DNA of 12,514 bases, taken from Monoraphidium neglectum (Eukaryota > Chlorophyta > Chlorophyceae > Sphaeropleales > Selenastraceae). The DNA is taken from the NCBI RefSeq assembly GCF_000611645.1, contig NW_014011958.1:1-12514 (forward strand), in the 5' to 3' direction. The number at the start of each line of letters is the position of its first letter. Position 1 is the first letter of the stretch. The translations under genes and the position numbers were made by a program. Shown here piece after piece: positions 1-7,788 of the stretch. A model generated the notes under the pieces. The model saw only the letters and a list, made by a program, of their open reading frames with translations. It made no database searches and had not been told where the DNA came from.

Positions 1-16
1 CACCCCACCTGTCCAG

Positions 17-2206
17 CTCAACCCCATCTTCTACGACTCGTCTGTGCTGACCCTGGAGGCCAGCGGCACCTTCTGGTACAGCGACACACCGGACGTCCCC
101 GGCTCACAGTGGAGCTGCTCTGCGTTCCCGCGCATAGCCACCTGGGGCAGGTGGGCAGGCGCACCAGGCCGGCTTGGGCCCTGTCTTTGAGAGCAGCCGC
201 CCGGCCCAGCCTGCGTAATAGCCGGCATGAGCAAGCGGGGTTGTATGGGCACGTTTTGTTTCTGTACAGGGTGCTGGCAAAGGGACATATGCCAAGGAGC
301 AAAGCCGGCGGTTGGTGCAGGCCCAGCTTTGCCTCGACATACAACCAGCTTGAGTCTCCGCTCAAGCACTGCAACCTTTTGGCCTGGCGTGTGCCAGCAC
401 AGCAACCAAAGCCCTTGCAGCAACATCTGCTGGTTGCTGCGCAGCACCCCCCCCCCCTCCGCAAATTGTCGCCCACGTCGGCGTCCAAGCAATAGCACCC
501 GTCGATGACCTTCACGTTGACCCCGACTTCACCACAGGTTCACAGTTTCCGCGAGTGGCAAGCGCCTGTGCTTCGTCAACACGCACTGTGAGCTGGCCCC
601 TAGCCGCTGTCAGCAACGACCCGGTCTGGTTCAAGCTCCACGCGGCAACCTGCTGGCCAGCAGACTGTTGGCACCCATGCTGCTTGACCCACCTATGAAC
701 CTACCGTGTGTTGCTGCCCCTTGTTCCGCAAGCAAACAACCTGCCCACCCAATCAAGCCTATATGCCCATCCACCTGTGAAAAAACCTTAGTCGACCATG
801 AGAGTGAGGAAGCTCGCACCAAGGCGGCGCAGCTGCTTCTGAAGCAGCTGCCCATTGTCTCGCAGGGCCTGCCGACGATCGTTGTCGGTGAGATCCCAGC
901 ACATCAGCTGCTGAGCCGCGCCATCAACGCGCCCTTGGTGGCCGGTAGATGTGACGCGTATCGCATTGCTATCCAACCATTTGCATGATCTGCCTGCCTG
1001 ATGCTTGCGAACTCACCAGCGCCATTTCCAGGACGGGCCGCTTTGCCCTTGGCTGTTTGCCCAGCTCACCCGCGCCCCCCTTTACTTCCCCCGTCTGTGC
1101 CCCCTCAAGGTGACCTGAACTGCGGCGAGGAGTCCCCCGCGGTGGCGTGCCTGACCACAGAGCTCACAGAGTGCAGCAGTTGCTGCAGCAGCATCGAGGG
1201 GCTGCTGGGCAAGGTGGGTGTGCACGCTGTAGGAGGTCATGGTGGTGATCGCAAATGACAGGGTGGTGATCAACCCAGCTGACGGGTCGACCACCCCTCG
1301 CCATCCACTCCTCGCTCAATGGATCAAATTCTCCAGGACCCTGGGCGTACGCCTGCCACTGAATGTTGGACTGATGTAGTATGGGACTTGGGAGCGCTGC
1401 ATGGCCTCTCGAGGCTGGCCATTGATTGTCCTTTGGTTGTTGGTGCGGCGCTACGTTGGGATGATAACTTAACTCCAATGATAACTTAACTCAATCTACT
1501 GTACGATCATCTTACCAGGTTGGCACATTTGTGGGCTTTGACTGCTCAATCGACAGCCAGGTGAGTGTTGAGGAAGATTGATTTGCAACAGCAGCTTTGC
1601 ATGTATGCTTTGAGTCAGGTGGCAGGGGGCTGTGAGATGCTGTTGCGCGGCTGCTGTCGCCCTTGCGATTCCACCAACTAGCCAATGCCTGTCACGCCGC
1701 CCTGCATGTCTCTGGCGGACATATGTTCCCACTGTGTTGATGGCCAGATCGACTTCATTTTCGCCAACAAGGGCTTCAAGCCTGCCGCATACGGCGTCGC
1801 CCCGGACACCCGTGAGCACCTCTTCTCAGCTTGTGCGGCTTGGCTGCTCAGCAATGCCACACCTCCTCACCCTTTCCTGCTGTGCCTGAGCACCCCCTGT
1901 CGAATAGGCCGGCCTGCGGGCTGTTTCACCCGCCCCCGCCCAGCAAAAGCCCGTGCGCCCTGCCGCCCCTCACCAGGCGAGAACGGCCACTGCTGCTCGG
2001 ACCACCGCCCTGTCATCGCCGACGTCGAGTTTGACCCCGATTATGTCATCCCCGAGGCGCCTTCCTCTGATTCAGCCGCCGCAGAATCAGCGGGCGGCGA
2101 CGCCGCTGACCCGTCGGCCGCCGTCGCTGCGGAGGCCGGGAGGCTGGTTAACTCAGCGGCCGAGCACGCGGCCAACGCACTCAACTCGCTGTTCAAGGGG
2201 CTGTGA
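17..2206 (+). CDS. Endonuclease/exonuclease/phosphatase (EEP) family protein, 3' part, 7 exons
   Basis: Exons: about 17-150, 538-587, 792-887, 1110-1213, 1519-1560, 1682-1811 and 1977-2206, ending in TGA. All junctions are GT-AG and in phase, giving 261 codons plus stop. Residues read directly: LNPIFYDSS and GTFWYSDTPDVPGS, then RIATWGR joined to FTVSASGKRLCFVNTH, then FDHESEEAR, IVVGDLNCGEES, VGTFVGFDCSIDSQ, DGQIDFIFANKGF and HCCSDHRPVIADVEF. These are the family landmarks for metal-dependent phosphodiester cleavage: N and H of NTH, D and N of GDLN, D of QID, and the terminal SDH. The order and wording most resemble the EEP-1 type subgroup of DNase I-like hydrolases, so the substrate (nucleic acid, phosphoester or phospholipid) cannot be fixed. 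The N-terminal metal-binding Glu lies off the left edge. The first exon may begin at 17 (after CAG) or extend to the edge. The last about 50 residues after the domain are Ala/Ser/Glu-rich and probably a disordered or helical tail. A small 42-base exon (1519-1560) was placed by phase and motif. Confidence 0.88.
151..537 (+). other. Intron 1 of the EEP gene
   Basis: The donor GTGGGC follows RIATWG (phase 2), and the acceptor is ACCACAG before TTCACAGTT. Removing it joins RIATWGR to FTVSASGK, as expected in this family. It holds an 11-base C run at 447-457. Reading frames through this interval have no recognisable protein and are intronic. Confidence 0.88.
588..791 (+). other. Intron 2 of the EEP gene
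   Basis: The donor GTGAGC lies inside the codon after NTH (phase 1), and the acceptor is CCTTAG. Splicing restores the unbroken motif NTHFDHESEEAR; without it the motif is split by an unrelated peptide. This is the strongest single proof of the gene's intron structure. Confidence 0.9.
888..1109 (+). other. Intron 3 of the EEP gene
   Basis: The donor GTGAGA is in phase 1 after IVV, and the acceptor CTCAAG comes before GTGACCTGAAC. Splicing yields TIVVGDLNCGEES, the active-site GD(F/L)N motif. Confidence 0.88.
1214..1518 (+). other. Intron 4 of the EEP gene, with a duplicated branch-site-like repeat
   Basis: The donor GTGGGT is in phase 0 after LLGK, and the acceptor TTACCAG comes before GTTGGCACATTT. 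Two copies of a 15-base unit containing CTTAAC lie 26-58 bases before the acceptor. The donor is inferred from phase and protein continuity and is somewhat less certain than the acceptor. Confidence 0.75.
1461..1492 (+). repeat. Two tandem copies of a 15-base unit in intron 4
   Basis: ATGATAACTTAACTC occurs at 1461-1475 and again, identically, at 1478-1492, with CA between (period 17). Each copy holds CTTAAC, which resembles a lariat branch site (yUnAy). The second copy sits about 30 bases before the acceptor, a normal branch distance. Confidence 0.9.
1561..1681 (+). other. Intron 5 of the EEP gene
   Basis: The donor GTGAGT after the codons for IDSQ is a consensus match. The acceptor is ACTAG at 1677-1681, in phase 0, leading into a peptide that contains SLADICSHCVDGQIDFIF. 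No other AG gives the needed frame closer to the motif. Confidence 0.8.
1812..1976 (+). other. Intron 6 of the EEP gene
   Basis: The donor GTGAGC is in phase 1 after APDT, and the acceptor is TCACCAG after a C/T-rich tract. Splicing gives APDTRENGHCCSDHRP, bringing the last catalytic motif into frame with the QID motif. Confidence 0.88.
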
Positions 2207-2470
2207 GCATGGCGGGCCATCACGATGCATAGTGGGGTTGCTGCAGGCAGCAGGCATCCGCGCAACGCCCAACTTGGCACACACACTGGCACGCACAGTT
2301 GCACTTGTTTACAAAGAAGCCGTTCAGTCAAAGAAGCGCCACTACCTTGTGTTGAGAAGCTGGTGCCTTGGTTTTGGAGAACAGCGACCACATTTGCACA
2401 CAATTGTTTGTTAGATGCTGTGGCTTGTTTATGTGCTGAGTTCAGTCTTATCTGGCAGGATCTCGTGACA

Positions 2471-2475
2471 TGTAA
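2471..2475 (+). terminator. TGTAA polyadenylation signal for the EEP gene
   Basis: TGTAA is the usual poly(A) signal of chlorophyte algae. Here it lies 265 bases after the EEP stop codon on the same strand. Cleavage would be expected shortly after it, giving a 3' UTR of roughly 280 bases (2207 to about 2490). Confidence 0.65.
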
Positions 2476-2933
2476 AGCCGTATTTCACTTGAACAAGTTG
2501 AGCATGCATACTGGATTAAGCACTGCAGCGTGTACGAATGCCCGCCTGTTTGGGGGCATGTTGGTATGCCATGCCGTCACCGGCAGGCCTTTCCCGCGAT
2601 TTCACCTTGCGTGCCTCGATGGGGACAGCTGCCACCAGGTGCCTTCTACTAGACACACCTGCTCAGCGTTTTGTATCATGCGTGTTCTGAGCTGGACTGT
2701 CTGAGTGCGGGAGAACTACCGTAACTCATACAGTTAAAATACGATAAAACAATTGATGTTTCATATCCGTTGTTGCTGTTGCGAGGGATAGCTGACAGCC
2801 TGTCGTGAGCTGGCGGCAGGGTGGCGGCGCCTGCCTGGCAGGGCGCAGGTGCAACTGCGTCCACAGGGCTTCCAGCGTCTCGCAGGCACCATCAACCCAG
2901 AAGCGCCGTTGAAGCCGGCTCTATGTACGTATC
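2476..2933. other. Intergenic / upstream region, no gene recognised
   Basis: This stretch has a lower GC content than its flanks, with an A/T-rich patch around 2720-2770. A plus-strand reading frame of 159 codons starts at 2225 and runs to 2704, but it has no recognised protein, starts only 19 bases after the EEP stop, and spans the poly(A) signal. It is treated as UTR and intergenic sequence. The stretch probably holds the upstream promoter elements of the next gene; no specific motif is called apart from the TATA box that follows. Confidence 0.5.
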
Positions 2934-2940
2934 TATATAA
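2934..2940 (+). promoter_or_regulatory. TATA box (TATATAA)
   Basis: TATATAA stands out in an otherwise GC-rich region, 119 bases before the ATG at 3059. Transcription would be expected to start about 30 bases downstream, near 2965, giving a leader of about 95 bases. It supports plus-strand transcription of the gene ending at 6180. Confidence 0.6.
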
Positions 2941-2996
2941 ATCAAGGCGTCTTAGGCCTCGCGCGACCGTCCCTTCTGGGGCGTCGTAGCCGCTAG

Positions 2997-3027
2997 GCCG
3001 CGGGTTGCAGAATCATCGGCCCGCGGC
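2997..3027 (+). promoter_or_regulatory. GC-rich stem-loop in the probable 5' leader
   Basis: GCCGCGGG at 2997-3004 is the exact reverse complement of CCCGCGGC at 3020-3027, with a 15-base loop. One G-U and one A-U pair can extend the stem outwards. It lies between the expected transcription start and the ATG at 3059, so it could affect scanning or translation. The structure is seen; the function is inferred. Confidence 0.5.
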
Positions 3028-3058
3028 TTTCGCGTTCAGCTTGAGGAGCACGGAATTA

Positions 3059-6000
3059 ATGCAGCGTGTTGAAGAAAAGGGGTGCCTGTAAGCCCCGCGG
3101 TTCTTGATTCGGCCAGCACAGCAACAGGGCTTGTCCTGGAGTGCACCACGATTTGAGGTTGGTATCAAATAGAAAATTCAATAAATCATACATCTTCGCG
3201 TGCGTATCATGCGCAATCTGCCAACATGTGCACGGCCCGCTGTGCCGGCAGTGCCGCACCCCTGCAACAGCTCAAGGCACTGCACTGGTGTGCTCTGGCT
3301 GCGCCCGCCCATGCAGCTCAATGGGCGCTGGTGGATCCGCCTCTACGGCGGCGGTCGCAAGCTCGGCGGCGGTGCTGCTTCTGCCAGCGTACGCTGCCAG
3401 CGGTTATTCTGTGCCCGCTGGCCTCACTCGCAAGATCGGTGCGTACGTGTGGAGGGCGTGTTGATGGCCTCGATTACGCCAAGCGGCCAGGCACGAGTGG
3501 CTGCAGCGCAGCTCCATACATCCCTGAGCGCCTAGAATGCGCCACGAAGTAGCACAGGGCACACGCCCCCCCTGGTGTGTCCTGGTAAAACGCCCGCCCG
3601 TTTGTGCCCGCCCCCACACCGGGCCCCCTCCCCCCGCACCATCCCGACGCCGCACCGTACGCAGCCGGCACTGAGCCAAAGCTCCTGCTGCGGCGCAGCG
3701 GCGCGCTCTCTTTGCGGCAGCGGCGGCACTCGCACACCTACCAGGCCGTAGCTGCCGCCGCGCTGCTGCACCACATACGCGGCACACTGCTTGCCCAGAT
3801 GGCAGACCACCAGAACGCGGGCGTGGACGCAGCCTTGGCTGCAGATGCGGCAGCTGTCGCTGCAGAGACCGCAACGGTGCTGCCCCAGACGGCTGAGAGC
3901 AAATCAATGATTGCCGCCACGGCCCAGCTCCAAGGTGTACGGACGAAACGCGGCCGCTGCTGGGATTGCGCGGTGGCGGGCGGCGACGCCGACAGCGTCG
4001 GGGCTGTGGCGGTGGCCGGCACGAGGCGGAAACCCTTGGCCGGCGCCTCGCGCCTGCTACGCCAGGGTGCGGCCTCACTGCTGTCTGGCCTGGCCTGTGG
4101 CAACCGGCTGCAGCTGCGCCAGCAGCATAGCGGCAGCAGCAGCAAGGAAGGCGGCAGCAGCAGCGGCAGCAGCGGCAACAACGGCAACAACGATAACAGC
4201 GGCAAGAGTGGCAGCAGCGGTTTCGGGCCCTTGATGGCGAACGTGCCGGGCAAAGTCGAGTCCACGGACGTGGACAGCGAGGACAGCACGGCTGCTGTTG
4301 CCGCTGCGACTTTCGGGGCCGCGGGCCGTGATGACGGCGGCGCTGCCAGCCTGTCTGCTGACAACCCCGCCGTGGACGGCGCCGACGCTGCCACTGTGTC
4401 CAAAGATGCTGGCGGGGCAGTGGGCGCGGCAGTGTCAGCGCGCCCTGAGCTGCAGGAGGCCGGCAACGCGCAGCTACAACAGGAAGATGTGGAAGTGGCA
4501 GCCACTGCGGCCGACGCCAAGTCAGCATTCTGGAGTGCTGTGGCAGCGGCTGGCGGCGAGGAGCTTGAGGTGCAGCGCCAGAAGCGCCGCAGCCGCCGTA
4601 AGCAGCAGCAGCAATGGATGGCAGACGCGCTCGTGCGAGAGGCCGCCTGCGCCGAGCAGCAAGCGCAGAAGCTGATGCGCGCCGCAAGTGCTGCTAGCAT
4701 TGAAGGGGGCTGCGAGAGGAAGGGCGAGAAGGGCCGCCACAAGACCAGCAGCGGCGGCAGCAGCAGCAATGCCGGCGGCGGCGGAGGCGGCTTTGGCGGC
4801 GAAAGCAGCTGCAGCAGCAGCAGCAGCACCAGCAACGGCAGCAGTAGTGTCAGCAGAGCCATGGCCAACAGCAGCAGCAGCAACAGCGGCAGCAGCAGCA
4901 GAACCATCAACAGCCGCGACGACAGCAGCAAGCATGAGGAACACAGAAAGAGGGACTCCCAAAGCAGCAGGAACGATGGCGGCTGCAGCAGCACAAGTGA
5001 GGGGATGCAGCAGGAGCGCAGCCAGCAAGAACGCCGCCAGCGCCGCAAGGACCGCAGGCACAGCCACAGGACCCGCGATGGTGGTGGCCACAGCGGGGGC
5101 AGTAGCCAAGACTACGCACACAGCGGAAGCGGCCACAGCCACGCTCGGGACGGCCACGGCAGCAGCCACAGCCATCATGAAAGCCATAGCCGCAGGAGCA
5201 GAGACAAGGACAGCAGCAGCAGCAGCACCACCACCACCGCCGCTAGCAACAGCAGCGGCAGCAGCAGCAACAGCAGCAGCGGCAGCAGCGCGTGCCGCGG
5301 CAGCCGCAGAGGCCGCAGCATCGTCGACACGCCACGGCGCCAGGACGTCATGTTGGAAGGCCCCTTCTCCTGCGCCTTTGATGCCGACGGCGCCGAAAAT
5401 GGCGGCGCCAGCGCTGGTTGCGCCTCTGGAGATGGCAGCGCCAAGGCCGCCGCCGGCTGCGACGCCCCCCGCGCGCGCGCCGACGCCGCAGCCGCCCTCG
5501 CGGCCGCCTCCGACGTCAGCGGTGCCGCGGCCCTGCTCGGTCTGCGGCGCGCGCGGCAGCTGCGCAAGAAGCTGCGGCGGCCGATGTTTGTGGGCAAGGA
5601 GGGCGGTGGCCGCGCGTTTGACGCGTACTACCGGGGGGAGGTCGGCTGCGGCGGCGCCGCGTGCAAGGGCGTGTGGCTCGTCGCGCGGCTGTTCAGGTTT
5701 GCGCCCGTTGCGCGGCCGACGCTGCTGCCGGACATTCAGGAGGCGCTCGCCGCCGAGGCAGCGGCCGCCGCCGAGGCGGCCGCGGAGGCGTCTGTAGCCG
5801 CAGCACGGGCCCGGGCCGAGGCGGCCGAAGGCCAGGCGCGCGCCGACGCGGCGGCGGCCGCGGCGTGCGAGGCCAAGGCGGCGGCGGAGCGCGTGCTGGC
5901 AGAGGCTGTCATCGCAGCGCTCTCTGGCGCGACCCCAAAAGCAGACGGCATCCCTGTGGCGCTCGCGCCGCTTCCCCTCGTGCGCGTCGACGCGTGCGCG

Positions 6001-6180
6001 GGCCCAGGCTGCGACTGCGACTGCGACTCGCCGCCCGCCCACGCGGCAGACTGCGCCGCGGCCGGCGGCAGCTGCGGTCGCGACGCGGCCGGGGCGTCGG
6101 GCATGCTGGCCCGACTCGGCTTCAGCGGCTGGGGTGCCCTGCGGCGCGAGACGGCCGCCGTCGAGGCAGTGAAGGCATGA
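3059..6180 (+). CDS. Zinc-ribbon-like, Ser/Gly/Ala-rich protein with C-terminal coiled coil, family unknown
   Basis: Proposed exons are 3059-3087, 3173-3438 and 3665-6180, giving 936 codons plus TGA. The last exon is firm; the first two are inferred. ATG at 3059 follows the TATA box and encodes MQRVEEKGC before a GTAAGC donor. Exon 2 carries eight Cys in the pattern CxxC-xx-C-x7-CxxC-x12-CxxC-xxx-C (codons 3201-3312), resembling a double zinc ribbon. Its donor GTGCGT (phase 1) matches the acceptor TACGCAG at 3664, the only good acceptor in the required phase after the in-frame TAA at 3586. Exon 3 has poly-Ser (AGC) and Gly tracts (about 4130-4220, 4745-4930 and 5209-5292), an Arg/Ser/His-rich part (about 5010-5210), a basic segment RARQLRKKLRRP, then an Ala/Glu/Arg coiled coil (about 5740-5930) and CDCDCD from a hexamer repeat (6010-6027). 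A nucleic-acid-binding or scaffold role is possible but not shown. The fallback start is ATG 3799. An alternative exon 2 acceptor at 3121 would leave an intron of only 34 bases. Confidence 0.6.
3088..3172 (+). other. Putative intron 1 of the zinc-ribbon-like gene
   Basis: The donor GTAAGC occurs just where the short ATG frame from 3059 would otherwise end at TAA. The acceptor ATCAAATAG at 3164-3172 gives a phase-2 junction that leads into KFNKSYIFACVSC. Other in-phase AGs at 3121 and 3127 would leave introns of only 34 and 40 bases. This assignment is inferred and needs transcript support. Confidence 0.4.
3439..3664 (+). other. Putative intron 2 of the zinc-ribbon-like gene
   Basis: The donor GTGCGT follows TRKI (phase 1). 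The acceptor TACGCAG ends a C-rich tract of about 60 bases. The junction restores a single frame into AGTEPKLLLRRSG. Without splicing, the upstream frame stops at 3462 and the downstream frame is closed by TAA at 3586, so an intron or a downstream start is required. Confidence 0.55.
4130..5292 (+). repeat. AGC/GGC-rich low-complexity region coding for Ser/Gly/Arg/His tracts
   Basis: Imperfect AGC and GGC triplet runs, interspersed with AAC, ACC and CAC codons, encode poly-Ser and Ser-Gly-Asn stretches. Around 5010-5210 the codons turn to Arg, Ser and His (QQERRQRRKDRRHSH, HSHARDGHGSSHSHHESHS), like an RS/His-rich disordered domain. Other frames of the same DNA read as poly-Ala or poly-Leu and explain the long false reading frames here. 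Confidence 0.8.
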
Positions 6181-7107
6181 AAGCCTGGGGTGAGATGTCA
6201 GTGCAGGGAGGTCGCGCCTCCCTTTCCTCGGCCGCGCCCCATCATGGGCTTGTGCTTATACAAGCCGATGCAGCCTGTCGTGCGGACCACCCGCCTGGCC
6301 GCGGCTCCCGAGAGCCGCCCCGGCACGTCGCCACTGCGCACGCCTGAATAAGCGGTGCTGGTGCTGGGTGGTATAGCCGATATTCAAGGCGCGCCCTGGG
6401 CGAGGGCGTCAGCAACCTCGGAGAAATCGCCACTCCGTAGGCAAACATCATGTTGCAATTGATCTAATGTTTCGGACGCCATGATCTCAAATGTCACTCC
6501 AATGCGTTTGCCGCGAATGCGCCGCACTCACGCCGCGCGCCGAGCAGCGACACCGCACACCGTAGTCGCCGCGCCCCTGGGTGCAGTCGGGGAGCAATAG
6601 CGGGGCGCAAGTCCCACAACCAGAGTCCGCTTGCCAGGGACGCGCGGCTGGGGGCCCCTGGGCCAACTGGGTTCTCTCTACCACTGCCAATGCGTCTCGC
6701 CACCTTTCTTTACCTTTTGTATCCCATCAATCATTGCGTGTGGCGAAACGCGCGCACGATCAGGGGTTACGGCCTTCTCCTGGGGTGAGACAAGCGCCCT
6801 GCAGGAGCATTTGGGGCGCTCAAGGCCAACCGCGCGGCCCACTTGAACTCGGCTGCCAACAAAGTTGTCACGGCGGCCCGCGCCGCCAGTGCACCGCTTT
6901 GCCGCATACAATATACTGCTGGCACTCCCGTCATACCTCTCGCACTGCACACAAAACCACGAGCGCAGCCAAGCGGGCACATGGCCATATAATCATTTCG
7001 CATGCCAAACTGACCTGTGTCTGTCCGTCTGCCGGTTGAGGTCTTTTCTCTTAAATGTCATGCTCCCTGCCTACCGAGCCACCTGATCACATGACGCCTG
7101 AACATAC
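6181..7107 (+). other. Long 3' UTR / intergenic stretch, no gene recognised
   Basis: No convincing exon is seen on either strand. Short reading frames lack recognised motifs and do not extend. If the TGTAA at 7108 is used, this is a 3' UTR of over 900 bases, which is long but not unusual for volvocine-type algae. Confidence 0.45.
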
Positions 7108-7112
7108 TGTAA
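7108..7112 (+). terminator. TGTAA polyadenylation signal for the plus-strand gene ending at 6180
   Basis: This is the first TGTAA I find on the plus strand after the stop at 6178-6180. It lies about 300 bases before the end of the converging minus-strand gene, so the two transcripts could end without overlapping. A nearer non-canonical signal cannot be excluded. Confidence 0.5.
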
Positions 7113-7185
7113 CCCACAAAATCATGCAAGATGCCAGCACTTGATTCTGAAATCCAGGCACAAGACAGAGGCAATATTGCAGGCA

Positions 7186-7219
7186 GACGTCACCCGGCAC
7201 GAGAACCACCGTGACGTCA
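7186..7219. promoter_or_regulatory. Inverted repeat containing a perfect CRE-type site (TGACGTCA)
   Basis: GACGTCAC at 7186-7193 is the exact reverse complement of GTGACGTC at 7211-7218, with a 17-base spacer. The right arm forms the full palindrome TGACGTCA (7212-7219), the binding core of bZIP/CREB-type factors. It lies between two convergent 3' ends, where a promoter is not expected, so its role is unclear. In RNA it could form a hairpin on either strand. Confidence 0.4.
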
Positions 7220-7403
7220 GACCACTGCCTTCTTGTTGCTAGGGAGTTCACACGCCTTTCCGAGGAAAGCAAGTAGTGCATGACCGCTGCATACGCGTTC
7301 CCCAGCCATTAGGTTGCCACAAAGGGGCTCAGACATCAGCAGTCAGGGTAGAAAACCATGCAATGCACGCGCATGCACACGGCCCTGAATGTCTGAAGGC
7401 CCC

Positions 7404-7408
7404 TTACA
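7404..7408 (-). terminator. TGTAA (minus strand) close to the stop of the coiled-coil gene
   Basis: TTACA on the plus strand reads TGTAA on the minus strand, only about 10 bases after the TGA at 7418-7420. It is the only such site I find on this strand between 7418 and 6180. The 3' UTR would be unusually short, so either a non-canonical signal is used or the last exon ends differently. Confidence 0.35.
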
Positions 7409-7417
7409 ACATCCAAA

Positions 7418-7743
7418 TCACGCGTTTAAGAACGTGCCGGGGACGCGCCCGCCGCGCCAGAGCGCGCCATTGATGGGCGGCCCCACGTTCAGATGCGCCA
7501 TGTTGCCCGCCTGACTACCGGCAGACGCAGCCTGCCAATGCAGCGGCACTCCCTTCGTCCCGCCGCCCTGGGGACCGTACACGGCCGCAGTCTGCTGCAG
7601 GTACAGAGGGCCGCGCCGCCCAGCATCAAAGCTAGCGGAGCCCTGCCCTGACCCCGGAACGACCGCCCTTTTGAAGTCCCAGCCGCCAGCTGCCAGCAGC
7701 TGTGGGGGCCACCCCTTCACGCCCGCATGGACGGGTGGCTGCC

Positions 7744-7788
<45 letters not shown>

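Noticed and set aside
2487..2499. Short hairpin ACTTG-AA-CAAGT after the EEP poly(A) signal
   Set aside because: A 5-bp stem with a 2-base loop is too small to carry meaning and is expected by chance.
2935..3060. Small structured RNA gene downstream of the TATA box
   Set aside because: The hairpin and TATA box allow it, but no snRNA, snoRNA or tRNA boxes are recognisable, and a protein gene with matching splice phases follows.
3252..3302. LSD1-type zinc finger
   Set aside because: CRQCRT...G....VCSGC resembles the LSD1 finger, but the spacing between Cys pairs is 12 rather than 14 residues and the LLMYPRGA core is missing. A generic zinc ribbon fits better.
3404..4687. 427-codon open frame on the minus strand
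   Set aside because: It is Arg/Pro/Cys-rich and arises from GC-rich codons of the plus-strand exon and its intron. There is no domain and no splice or poly(A) context.
4688..5797. 369-codon Ala-rich frame on the plus strand
   Set aside because: It is the GCA/GCC reading of the same AGC repeats one base out of frame, and it does not continue into the sensible C-terminal region.
4522..6042. 506-codon open frame on the minus strand
   Set aside because: It is the complement of the AGC/GCC-rich coding exon and reads as poly-Ala and Arg-rich nonsense. The plus strand has the longer frame, a TATA box, an Ala-rich coiled coil with sensible Glu/Arg spacing, and a downstream TGTAA.
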